Source: Actinoplanes philippinensis (GTDB lineage Bacteria > Actinomycetota > Actinomycetes > Mycobacteriales > Micromonosporaceae). From it: a stretch of 64,000 bases of DNA. Made by a program: the position numbers and the translations under genes. Below the pieces are notes generated by a model. The model made no database searches. It saw only the letters and a program-made list of their open reading frames with translations, and was not told the DNA's origin. The stretch spans positions 62,001 through 126,000 of the forward strand of contig NZ_FONV01000016.1 of NCBI RefSeq assembly GCF_900113015.1, written 5' to 3'. Positions 45,918-54,265 of the stretch are shown in pieces; positions within the stretch are counted from its first letter, which is position 1; each line of letters starts with the position of its first letter.

Positions 45918-47122
45918 ACGGCGACCTCCGGAAGTGCGGGAACGGCGAGACCGAGGTGGGCACGTAGGGTGGACCCCTCGTACTCGGTGCGGAACAGGCC
46001 GCGGCGCTGCAGCTCGGGGATGACGTGGTCGGCGAAGTCGTCGAAGCCGGACGGCAGCACGTCGGGCATGACGTTGAAGCCGTCGGCCGCTCCGGCGCGG
46101 TACCAGGTCTCGATGTCGTCGGCGATCTGTTCCGGGGTGCCGGTCACGATCCGGTGCCCGCCACCGCCGGAGAGCCGTTTCAGCAGCCGGCCGAGGGTGG
46201 GCCGGTCCCGGTCGATGATCTCCTTGACCACCCGGTAGAAGGTTTGCGAGCCGCCGGCCTCGTCCGGGTCGACGAGCAGCTCGGCCGGGATCGGCTCGTC
46301 GTCGGAGAGCCCGTCGAGGGAGATGCCGAGCTGACCGGCGAGCCGGCCGCGGGCGTACGCCGTCGGCAGGATCTCGTCGAGCAGCTCCCGACGGGCCTTG
46401 GCTTCGGCCTCGGTGCTGCCGACCACCGTGGACAGGCCGGGCAGGACCACGATCTCCTCCGGGCGCCGTCCGAACGCGACCGCTCCGGCGCGGATCTCGG
46501 CCCGGAAGTCACGGGCGTGGCCGAGGTCCTGATCCGCCGAGAAGATCACCTCGCCGATGCGCGAGGCCAGGCGGCGCCCGTCGCTGGAGCCGCCCGCCTG
46601 CACCACGACCGGCCGGCCCTGCGGTGAGACCGGGTCGTCGCGTTCGGCCCACGCCCTGACTACCTGGGCGGCGACGGCTGCCGCCCGCCGGTAGCGCCAG
46701 CCGTGGTCGGGTTCGGCGGTGCGGCCGAAGTTGCGCGCCGCGAGCGGCCCCGCCGTGGTGACCACGTTCCAGCCGAACCGGCCGCCGCTGACATGGTCGA
46801 GGTCGCCGAGGCGCCGGGCCAGTTCGACGGGATCGTTGTACGACGACGACAGGGTCCCGATCAGCCCGATCCGTTCGGTCTGCGCGGCGATGCGGGCCAG
46901 CACCGTGGTCGGCTCCAGGTTGTTGCCGGGCCGGTGCCGTACGCTCGGGTCGAGCACCGGCCCGTCGGCCAGGAAGACCGCGTCGAGCTTGGCCTGCTCG
47001 GCCTTCTTGGCGATCGCGGTGTAGTGCTCGATGCGGTAGGCGGCGAGACCGTCGGTGCCCGGAAAACGCCACGAGCCGCCGAAGACACCGGCGTTGAGGA
47101 TGTTGACGTTGATGTGCAGCAC
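45914..47122 (-). CDS. NtaA/DmoA-family FMN-dependent monooxygenase
   Basis: 402 residues from GTG 47122. HINVNILNAGVFGGSWRFPG, LDAVFLADGPVLDPS, HVSGGRFGWNVVTTAGPLAA, PQGRPVVVQAGGSSDGRRLA, and a C-terminal ADGFNVMPDVLPSGFDDFAD then HVIPELQRRGLFRTEYEG. All blocks of the family are intact. It is 8 bases downstream of the ABC ATPase gene. The family includes dimethyl-sulfide and nitrilotriacetate monooxygenases, so the substrate is uncertain. Confidence 0.92.
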   Translation of the reverse strand: MLHINVNILNAGVFGGSWRFPGTDGLAAYRIEHYTAIAKKAEQAKLDAVFLADGPVLDPSVRHRPGNNLEPTTVLARIAAQTERIGLIGTLSSSYNDPVELARRLGDLDHVSGGRFGWNVVTTAGPLAARNFGRTAEPDHGWRYRRAAAVAAQVVRAWAERDDPVSPQGRPVVVQAGGSSDGRRLASRIGEVIFSADQDLGHARDFRAEIRAGAVAFGRRPEEIVVLPGLSTVVGSTEAEAKARRELLDEILPTAYARGRLAGQLGISLDGLSDDEPIPAELLVDPDEAGGSQTFYRVVKEIIDRDRPTLGRLLKRLSGGGGHRIVTGTPEQIADDIETWYRAGAADGFNVMPDVLPSGFDDFADHVIPELQRRGLFRTEYEGSTLRAHLGLAVPALPEVAV

Positions 47123-47130
47123 GCGCGCTC

Positions 47131-48738
47131 CTAGCTCTGCACGGCGGGCACCAGGTCCGCGCCGGGGACGGCCGCCAGCAGCTGGCGGGTGTATTCGTGG
47201 GCCGGCGCGGCGAACACCTGCTCGACCGGTCCGCTCTCGACGACCCGGCCGTCCTTCATCACGGTCACGTCATCGGCGATCAGGCGCACCACCCCGAGGT
47301 CGTGGGTGACGAAGGCGTAGCTGAGGCCGAGTTCGGCCTGCAGATCGACCAGCAGTTGCAGGATCTGCGCCTGCACCGACACGTCCAGAGCGCTGACCGC
47401 CTCGTCGAGGATCAGCACCTTCGGGTTCAGGGCGAGCGCGCGGGCGATGGCGACACGCTGGCGCTGACCGCCGGAGAGCTGGGCCGGCAGCCGGTGCAGG
47501 TACGTCTCGTCGAGCGCCACGTCGTGCAGCAGGTCGCGGACCCGCTCGTCGGAGGGCAGGCCGAACGCCTTCAGCGGTTCGGCGATCAGCTTGCGGACGG
47601 TGAATCGCGGGTCGAGTGAGGTGAACGGGTTCTGGAAGACGAACTGCAGGTCGCGGCGGACCTCGCGCAGCTGTTTGCGGTTCAGTCCGGTCAGCTCACG
47701 GCCGTGCAGTTGAACGCTGCCGGCGTCGGCATTGGTGAAGCCGGCCAGGATGCCGGCGAGCGTGGATTTGCCGGCACCGGACTCGCCCACGATGGCGTGC
47801 GTGGTGCCCTCCCGCACGATCAGATCTGCCCTGTCGAGCGCACGCAGGTCGCGGTAGTTCTTCGTGAGACCGGCGGCTCGCAGCACGACGGCTCCGGAGC
47901 TGTCCGGCCGTACCGTCCGGGTGGGTTGCAGGCGGCCGGCGTGCCGGGACGGCGCCGCGGCGAGCAACCGTCGCGTGTATTCGCTGGTGGCGTCCGTCAG
48001 GATGCGCGTGACCGGACCCTGTTCGACGATTTCGCCGTGCTGCATCACCAGAATCCGGTCGCTGCGCTCCAGCGCTACGCCGAGGTCGTGGGTGACCAGC
48101 AGGATGCCGATGCCGAGTTGCTCGCGCAGGCCGGCCAGGTGGTCCAGGATGCGTTTCTGGACGGTGACGTCGAGAGCGCTGGTCGGCTCGTCCGCCACGA
48201 TGATCTTCGGCTGGCCGGCGAGCGCGATCGCAATCAGGGCTCGCTGTTTCATACCGCCGCTGAGCTGGTGCGGGTACTGGCCGAAGACTCGCTCGGCGTC
48301 GGCGAGCCCGGCGGTGCGCAGGCTCTCCAGCGCGGCCTGCCGGTAGTGCGTGGCCGGGGCGCCCTTGGGCCGGTTGAAGCGGACCGCCTCGACGACCTGC
48401 TGACCGACCTTCTTGACCGGGTTGAGTGAGGCGTTCGGGTCCTGCGGGATGAAACCGACGTAGTTTCCGCGCACCAGTGCCATCCGGCGGTCGTTCCAGC
48501 CGGTGACGTCCACGTCGGAGTACTCGATCGAGCCGGATCGGATTCGCGCGGCGGCCGGGAGCAGGCCGAGCGCGCCCTGGATGAGGGTGGTCTTGCCGGA
48601 ACCGGACTCGCCTACCAGCGAGACGAACTCGCCGGGCTCGACGTGCAGGCTCACCCCGCGCACCGCGGGCGTCCCGTCGCGGCGCCCGGTGCGGTAGTCG
48701 ACGGCCAGGTCGGTGATCCGCAGCAGTGGGTCGGACAT
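47131..48738 (-). CDS. Fused dual ATPase of a peptide/nickel-type ABC importer (DppD-DppF)
   Basis: 535 residues from ATG 48738. Two complete ABC domains: first Walker A GESGSGKTT (~40), signature LSGGMKQRALIAIALA, second Walker A GESGAGKSTL (~315), signature LSGGQRQRVAIARALA. Each keeps its Walker B (IIVADEPTSALD; VLILDEAVSALD). This is the fused form common in actinomycete oligopeptide/nickel-type systems. The start overlaps the permease stop (ATGA). It powers import of the pathway substrate. Confidence 0.93.
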   Translation of the reverse strand: MSDPLLRITDLAVDYRTGRRDGTPAVRGVSLHVEPGEFVSLVGESGSGKTTLIQGALGLLPAAARIRSGSIEYSDVDVTGWNDRRMALVRGNYVGFIPQDPNASLNPVKKVGQQVVEAVRFNRPKGAPATHYRQAALESLRTAGLADAERVFGQYPHQLSGGMKQRALIAIALAGQPKIIVADEPTSALDVTVQKRILDHLAGLREQLGIGILLVTHDLGVALERSDRILVMQHGEIVEQGPVTRILTDATSEYTRRLLAAAPSRHAGRLQPTRTVRPDSSGAVVLRAAGLTKNYRDLRALDRADLIVREGTTHAIVGESGAGKSTLAGILAGFTNADAGSVQLHGRELTGLNRKQLREVRRDLQFVFQNPFTSLDPRFTVRKLIAEPLKAFGLPSDERVRDLLHDVALDETYLHRLPAQLSGGQRQRVAIARALALNPKVLILDEAVSALDVSVQAQILQLLVDLQAELGLSYAFVTHDLGVVRLIADDVTVMKDGRVVESGPVEQVFAAPAHEYTRQLLAAVPGADLVPAVQS

Positions 48739-49601
48739 CAGCGGTTCTCCTTGCGCAACGAGGTGCTGATCCGGTGGGTGGCGATGACGACGACCGCCAG
48801 CGCCAGGCCGGGAAGGATCGACGCCCACGGGTGAACCGCCACGTAGTCGCGGCCTTCGGCGACGAGCAGCCCCCATTCCGGCTGCGGCGGCGGCGCGCCG
48901 TAGCCGAGGAAGCCGAGCGAGGCGACGGCGAGCACGCCGGTGCCGACTTCGAGCGCGGCGAGCGCGATGACCGAGCTCAGCGAGTTGGGTACGACGTGGC
49001 GCACCATCACGCCGAGCCGGCCGACGCCCAGGCCGTAGGCGGCCCGGACGTAGTCCTGGTTCACCACGGTGAGCACCTGTGCCCGCATGACCCGGGCGAA
49101 CGAGGCGATCGAGGAGATGCCGACGGCCAGGGCGATGTTGTTGGTGGAGTAACCGAGGACCGAGACGATCACCATGGCCAGCAGCAGGCTGGGGATGGCC
49201 AGGAAGACGTCGACCACTCGCATGATGGCGGTGTCGACGAGGCCACCGGCGAAGCCCGCCGACAGGCCGACGACGGCGCCGAGGCCGAAGGCGATGAGCA
49301 CGGCGAGCAGGGTGGCGGTGAGCGTGGTGCGGGCGCCGTAGACACTGCGCGCGAACAGGTCCCGGCCGAGCCGGTCGGTGCCGAACCAGTGCTCGGCGCT
49401 GGGCGGCACGAAGCTGGCGGTGGTGTCCCCGGCAAACGGGCTGTGATCGGTGAACACGCTGGGGAACAGCGCCCAGCCGATCACGATCAGCACGACGATC
49501 CAGGACAGGACCAGGACCGGCTGCCGGATCAGGTCGCCGAGGCGGCGCGAGTGTGCGCGGATCCGGGCGGGTCCGGCCCAGCCGGTGGCCAGAGCGGTCA
49601 T
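48738..49601 (-). CDS. ABC importer permease, DppC type
   Basis: 287 residues from ATG 49601, overlapping the stop of the DppB gene (ATGA). HWFGTDRLGRDLFARSVYGA is the DppC hallmark, with five to six membrane segments and the EAA loop around ARVMRAQVLTVVNQDYVRAA and HVVPNS. It pairs with the adjacent DppB. Confidence 0.93.
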   Translation of the reverse strand: MTALATGWAGPARIRAHSRRLGDLIRQPVLVLSWIVVLIVIGWALFPSVFTDHSPFAGDTTASFVPPSAEHWFGTDRLGRDLFARSVYGARTTLTATLLAVLIAFGLGAVVGLSAGFAGGLVDTAIMRVVDVFLAIPSLLLAMVIVSVLGYSTNNIALAVGISSIASFARVMRAQVLTVVNQDYVRAAYGLGVGRLGVMVRHVVPNSLSSVIALAALEVGTGVLAVASLGFLGYGAPPPQPEWGLLVAEGRDYVAVHPWASILPGLALAVVVIATHRISTSLRKENR

Positions 49602-50551
49602 GCGGTCCCTCCGGTTGTCAGGGTGGCCCGCAACCGTGGATCGAGGACCGGGCAGATCAGGTCGACGACCAGGTTGATCAGGGCGAAGCTGGCCGCGACG
49701 AGCACCACGATTCCGGCGACGAGGGGTACGTCGAGGGTGTTGATGGCGGTCTGGGTCATCCGGCCGATGCCTTGGCGGGCGAAGACCGTCTCGGTGATGA
49801 CGGAGCCGGCGATCAGGTTGCCGAAGGTGACACCGGCGATGGTGAGAGCCGGCAGGCTGGCGTTGCGGAACACGTCGCGCACCAGGATGCTGCCGCGGGT
49901 GGCGCCTTTGGCCCAGCTGGTGGTGACGTAACCGGAGTGCAGTTCGGTGCCGAAGCTGCGCACGAGCAGCTGGGCGATCGGTCCGGCCACCGGGACGGCG
50001 AGGGTGATCAGCGGCAGGATCAGGCTTCTGACGCCGTCGTCGCCGAAGGACGGGAACCAGCCGAGCCGGAAGGAGAAGATCTGCAGGACCAGGATTCCGG
50101 AGAGGAAGACCGGCACCGAGACCGCGCCGGACGGCAGGGCTTCGACGAGGTTGCGCAGCCAGGGCCGCCGGGTCGCGGTCGCGACCAGAGCGATGCCGAA
50201 GGCGATCAGTACGGCGAGCACGAGCGCGCCGGAGGCGAGTACCAGGGTGCTGGGCAGCACATCGAGGATCGCCCGGGTGACCGGTTTGCCGGACTGCACG
50301 GAGTTGCCGAAGTCACCGATGACGGCGTGCCCGAACCGGTCCAGGTACTGCAGCACGACCGGCTTGTTGAATCCGTAGTTCGCCGCCACCTGCGCCTTGA
50401 CCTCGTCCGGGATCGCGTTGATCTCGGCGGGGTCGAACAGCAGGTCCACCGGGTTCGCCGGCAGCACGAAGAGCAGGACGAAGGTGACGGTGAACGCCGC
50501 CCAGACCACGAACAGGGCCCGGCCGACCTTCAGCGCGACATAGCGAAGCAC
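49598..50551 (-). CDS. ABC importer permease, DppB type
   Basis: 317 residues from GTG 50551. Starts LRYVALKVGRALFVVWAAFT-like (DppB N terminus), has VLPANPVDLLFDP, YLDRFGHAVIGDFGNSVQSG and the EAA loop RDVFRNASLPALTIAGVTFG, ending with the family tail LVVDLICPVLDPRLR. It is 52 bases downstream of the substrate-binding protein gene. Confidence 0.93.
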   Translation of the reverse strand: MLRYVALKVGRALFVVWAAFTVTFVLLFVLPANPVDLLFDPAEINAIPDEVKAQVAANYGFNKPVVLQYLDRFGHAVIGDFGNSVQSGKPVTRAILDVLPSTLVLASGALVLAVLIAFGIALVATATRRPWLRNLVEALPSGAVSVPVFLSGILVLQIFSFRLGWFPSFGDDGVRSLILPLITLAVPVAGPIAQLLVRSFGTELHSGYVTTSWAKGATRGSILVRDVFRNASLPALTIAGVTFGNLIAGSVITETVFARQGIGRMTQTAINTLDVPLVAGIVVLVAASFALINLVVDLICPVLDPRLRATLTTGGTA

Positions 50552-50603
50552 GACGCTCCCCTCTGCTGGGGTGGCCGCCGGTGCGTCCGGCGGCCACCGG
50601 CGG

Positions 50604-52325
50604 TCACTTGCCGTTGCTCTTCCACGCGTTGACGAAGTGGTTGCGCGACTGGGCGTCGAAGACGATGCCGTGCACGTAGTCGGCGTGGGCGATCACCTGC
50701 GACGGGTTGTAGATCGGGTTGACCAGCGCGTACTTCTCCACCAGCAGGTCCTGGGCGGTCTTGGCGTACGCGGCGCGCTTGGTCGCGTCCAGAGTGGTCT
50801 CGAGGTTGTCGAGCGCCGCGGTGACCTCGGTGACATCGATGCCGGTGGAGGCGCCCTGGGTGAGGAAGCTGCTGTTGCCCAGCTTCGGGTTGTAGACCAG
50901 GTTCAGCGCGGCGGGGTCGTTGCGGGACCGGTTGGCGGCGGTGACGTTCCAGTCGGTCTTCGCCTTGGCGACCTGGGCCGCGTAGTCAGGGATCGGCACG
51001 ACGGTCAGCTGCAGGTCCACACCGATCTTCTGCAGATCCTGCTGCACCGACTCGTACGCGGGCTTGTTGACCACCAGGTTGCTGATGCCGAGCAGCTTGA
51101 CCTGCAGCCGCTTGCCGTCCTTGACCCGGATGCCGTCCGCCCCGGGCTTCCACCCGGCGTTGTCGAGCAGGCTCTTGGCCTGCTCCGGGTCGTGCTTGAG
51201 CACCGAGCCGCTGTAGTCGACGTAGCCCTGCACCGACTTGTTCAGCACCGACGTGGCGATCGAGTAGGAGTCGGTGAGCACTGTCTTCTCGATCGCCGAG
51301 CGGTCCCACCCGAGTTGGATGGCTTTGCGGACGGCGATGTCGTCGGTCGGGAAGAGCTGGGAGTTGAAGTTGAAGTAGATGGCGGTGCCGGAGACGCTGC
51401 GCGAGATGATTTTGAAGCCCTGGTCGGCGAGCGGCTTCTCGTCGGTGGTGCCGACGTCGAGGGTGGCGTCGATGGTCCCGGAGGCGAGCGAGCCGGTGCG
51501 GACGCTGGCCTCCGGGATGGTGTTGAGGACGACCCTGTCGAGGTAGGCCTCGCCCTGGTGCTGGAGCGACGGCGGGGCCCAGTTGTAGCCCTTGCGCTTG
51601 ACCAGGACGGTCTTGACCTGCTCCTCCCACGACTCGTAGACGAACGGGCCGGTGCCGATCACCTTGGTCGGGTCGGTGCGCTCCTTGTCGGAGAGTTTGA
51701 GGGTGGCCGGCGACAGGAAGCCGGGCTGCGCGTTCGCGGTGAACGAGGACGCCTGCAGGAAGCTGGCCAGGGGCTTGGCGAAGCGAACTACCGCGGTGTA
51801 TTCGTCCGGCGTCGTCGTCTCGATGTAGCCGGGCAGCAGGACCGCGCCGTTCGGGTTGATGCCGAGTTTCTGGTCACCGCGCACGTACTGGTCGAAGTTC
51901 GCCTTGACGGCGGCGGCGTTGAACGGGGTGCCGTCGCTGAAGGTGACGTCCTTGCGCAGGTGGAAGGTGAACTCGGTGAGGTCGGTGTTGTACTGCCAGG
52001 ATTCGGCGAGCCAGGGGGTGATCTCGCCGGTGTCGGGGTCCTGCCAGGTGAGTTTGTCGGTCACGTTGTTGCCGATCAGCGATTCGGCGTAGTTGGTGCC
52101 CCAATGGGGGTCGGGGCTGCGCTGATAGTCGATCAGGGCGAACTGCAGGGTGCCACCGCGAACCGGTTCACCGTTGTCAGCGGCTTCGGCGCCCGAGCCG
52201 CCGCGGGTGACGGCGAACCCGATCCCGGCGGCGAGCAGGACCGCGAGGGTCGCTGCGCCCGCGATCCAAGGCCATCGTCGACGATGGGACTCAGCACTTT
52301 CGATGGAATTGCGTAGTTCAGACAT
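50604..52325 (-). CDS. ABC importer substrate-binding protein, family 5
   Basis: 573 residues from ATG 52325. Family 5 extracellular binding protein: VRGGTLQFALIDYQRSPDPH, FHLRKDVTFSDGTPFNAAAV, TGPFVYESWEEQVKTVLVKR, and GWDRSAIEKTVL. The N terminus has an Arg-rich cytoplasmic stretch and one membrane segment (WIAGAATLAVLLAAGIGFAV) with no lipobox Cys, so it is anchored by a transmembrane helix rather than lipid, unlike its paralogue at 58803. First gene of the 12-gene operon; the shared promoter element lies 87 bases upstream. Confidence 0.92.
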   Translation of the reverse strand: MSELRNSIESAESHRRRWPWIAGAATLAVLLAAGIGFAVTRGGSGAEAADNGEPVRGGTLQFALIDYQRSPDPHWGTNYAESLIGNNVTDKLTWQDPDTGEITPWLAESWQYNTDLTEFTFHLRKDVTFSDGTPFNAAAVKANFDQYVRGDQKLGINPNGAVLLPGYIETTTPDEYTAVVRFAKPLASFLQASSFTANAQPGFLSPATLKLSDKERTDPTKVIGTGPFVYESWEEQVKTVLVKRKGYNWAPPSLQHQGEAYLDRVVLNTIPEASVRTGSLASGTIDATLDVGTTDEKPLADQGFKIISRSVSGTAIYFNFNSQLFPTDDIAVRKAIQLGWDRSAIEKTVLTDSYSIATSVLNKSVQGYVDYSGSVLKHDPEQAKSLLDNAGWKPGADGIRVKDGKRLQVKLLGISNLVVNKPAYESVQQDLQKIGVDLQLTVVPIPDYAAQVAKAKTDWNVTAANRSRNDPAALNLVYNPKLGNSSFLTQGASTGIDVTEVTAALDNLETTLDATKRAAYAKTAQDLLVEKYALVNPIYNPSQVIAHADYVHGIVFDAQSRNHFVNAWKSNGK

Positions 52326-52411
52326 GGTCTGCCCCCAGCTCGATCGGGGTCGGATGGCGAAGAGAGACGGCCGGCGGCAGGTTGGCGGCCAAGGTCTGGC
52401 CAAACTATAAG

Positions 52412-52429
52412 CCCTATAGGTTCAGTAGG
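52412..52429. promoter_or_regulatory. Shared regulatory element, copy A
   Basis: CCCTATAGGTTCAGTAGG, AT-rich against its surroundings, 87 bases upstream of the operon A start. Related elements lie at 53156-53172 and 60466-60483, all upstream of monooxygenase/importer genes. Core CC(T/G)ATAG(G/A)TT. Confidence 0.5.
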
Positions 52430-52550
52430 ATAATCCTTGTCCCGCGACTCAGGACGGATCCCTTGACGGGCTCGATGCACGCCCGGCAGGGCGAGCCACT
52501 CGCCGCCCGCGATCCTTCACCAGCCACCCCGACCCTGGTCGGCGGCAGCC

Positions 52551-53081
52551 TCAGGAACCGCTCCCTGCGGTCAGATCCCGCGGCCGGCTCCAGATGTCGC
52601 CGCACCGCTCACAGGTCGCCTCCGGGATCACGCCGAGACGCATCAGAACCGCGAAGATCCGGCAACCGAGGCAGTACGCGAACACCGCCTCCAGAGTTGC
52701 CGCGGCCGCCACCGCCCCGAGAAGCACATAGGCGGCTGGACGCTTGTCGAATCCCAGCGCCAGCACGGCCGCGCTCACCGACAGCGCCGCACCGATGCCC
52801 TGAGCGAAGCGCTTCGGCGGACCGGGAACGAGCTTGGCCGGCAACCGCAGACGGGGCGTGATCACTCGGGTGACCAGCTGCCCGAGCGGGCTCAGGGTCG
52901 GACCGGTCAGCACGCGTGCCACGAAGCCGTATGCGATCACCGCGGACAGCCACGGCAGGTCGAACGCGATGGACACCAGGCACATCGCGCCCACACCGGC
53001 CGCGACCAGCCGCGCCGACACCTCGTTGACCGGGTCCGGGAAGTCGAACAACCGGCGCACCTTCTTTTGACCATTATTCAT
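52551..53081 (-). CDS. DUF4395 membrane protein
   Basis: 176 residues from ATG 53081. FPDPVNEVSARLVAAGVGAM, GFVARVLTGPTLSPLGQLVT, VPGPPKRFAQGIGAALS, AYCLGCRIFAVLMRLGVIPE then TCERCGDIW are the DUF4395 signature, including the CLGC and CERC cysteines. About four membrane segments. Members often sit near sulfurtransferase or thioredoxin genes. Here it lies between two probable sulfur-acquisition gene sets and shares a divergent promoter region with the SsuD-like gene. Confidence 0.88.
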   Translation of the reverse strand: MNNGQKKVRRLFDFPDPVNEVSARLVAAGVGAMCLVSIAFDLPWLSAVIAYGFVARVLTGPTLSPLGQLVTRVITPRLRLPAKLVPGPPKRFAQGIGAALSVSAAVLALGFDKRPAAYVLLGAVAAAATLEAVFAYCLGCRIFAVLMRLGVIPEATCERCGDIWSRPRDLTAGSGS

Positions 53082-53155
53082 ATAGGCATGGTAGGCATGG
53101 CGGCCGGTCCGAGGTCGCGGGCCGGCACGATGCTCGCTACCGTGACACCTACAAA

Positions 53156-53172
53156 ACCGATAGGTTTTATGG
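53156..53172. promoter_or_regulatory. Shared regulatory element, copy B
   Basis: ACCGATAGGTTTTATGG, inside an inverted repeat AAAACC-GATA-GGTTTT at 53153-53168. It lies between the divergent DUF4395 gene (75 bases away) and the SsuD-like gene (46 bases upstream of GTG 53219). Confidence 0.5.
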
Positions 53173-53218
53173 AGTGACGTCAGCCGCAGCCGTTCGTCGA
53201 TACGCCCAGGAGGCTCAC

Positions 53219-54265
53219 GTGAGCAGCGAATACCTCTGGTACATACCCAACCAGGTCACGCCCGGACACCGTGGCGACGACGTGGTGGAGGGCCACAACA
53301 GCCTCGACACGCTCACTCAACAGGCCCGCGCACTGGAACAACACGGCTGGGGCGGCGCGCTGCTCGGCACCGGTTGGGGACGGCCCGACACGTTCACCGT
53401 GGCCACCGCGCTGGCCGCCCGGACCACCACGTTCCAGCCCCTCATCGCGATCCGGCCGGGCTACTGGCGGCCGGCGAACTTCGCATCGGCGGCCGCCACC
53501 CTGCAGCACCTCTCCGGCGGGCGGGTGCTGGTGAACATCGTCTCCGGCAAGGACAACCTGGGCGCCTACGGCGACAGCGAGAAGGACCAGGCCGACCGGT
53601 ACGGGCGCACGCGCGAGTTCCTGCGGCTGGTGCGCCGGTTGTGGACCGAGGAGAACGTCACCTTCACCGGCGAGCACTTCGGGGTGACCGGCTCGACGGT
53701 CGTACCGCGCATCACCAGGCCGCCGCGGCTCTACTTCGGCGGCGCGTCCGAGGCCGCCGAGCGGGTCGCCGCCACCGAGGCCGACGTGCAGCTGTTCTGG
53801 GGCGAGCCGCTCGACGGCGTCGGCGAGCGCATCGACCGGCTCAAGCGGCTCAGCGCGGAGCTGGGCCGCGAGCACGCGCCACTGGAGTTCGGGCTGCGGA
53901 TCACCACGCTGGTCCGCGACACCAGTGAGCAGGCGTGGGCGGACGCCGAGGCCAAGGTCGCCCAGATGGCCCGCAACCAGGGTGCGCCCCGTGACTTCCA
54001 GCGGCGCGAGGCGGTCGGCCAGCAGCGGCTGCTCGACCTGGCCGCCCGCGGCGAGGTGCTCGACGACAACCTCTACACCACACCCGGCAAGTTCGGTGGC
54101 GGCGGCGCGGCCACCACCTGGCTGGTCGGGTCGGCCGAGGACGTGGCGAAGTCGCTGCGCCGTTACCAGAGCCTCGGCGTCACCCACTTCGTGCTCTCCG
54201 ACACCCCGTACCTCCCGGAGATCCGCCGGCAAGGTGATCAACTGCTGCCGCTGCTCAGGGCTTGA
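53219..54265 (+). CDS. SsuD-like FMN-dependent alkanesulfonate monooxygenase
   Basis: 348 residues from GTG 53219; AGGAGG at 53208-53213 decides this start over GTG 53174. SsuD-type barrel: EYLWYIPNQVTPGHRGDDVV, TFQPLIAIRPGYWRPANFAS, HLSGGRVLVNIVSGKDNLGA, YGDSEKDQADRYGRTREFL and RPPRLYFGGASEAAERVAA. The C-terminal WLVGSAEDVAKSLRRYQSLG and VTHFVLSDTPY are typical. It likely releases sulfite from an alkanesulfonate with FMNH2. The 3' end overlaps the convergent SfnB-like gene by 28 bases. Confidence 0.9.
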   Translation: MSSEYLWYIPNQVTPGHRGDDVVEGHNSLDTLTQQARALEQHGWGGALLGTGWGRPDTFTVATALAARTTTFQPLIAIRPGYWRPANFASAAATLQHLSGGRVLVNIVSGKDNLGAYGDSEKDQADRYGRTREFLRLVRRLWTEENVTFTGEHFGVTGSTVVPRITRPPRLYFGGASEAAERVAATEADVQLFWGEPLDGVGERIDRLKRLSAELGREHAPLEFGLRITTLVRDTSEQAWADAEAKVAQMARNQGAPRDFQRREAVGQQRLLDLAARGEVLDDNLYTTPGKFGGGGAATTWLVGSAEDVAKSLRRYQSLGVTHFVLSDTPYLPEIRRQGDQLLPLLRA

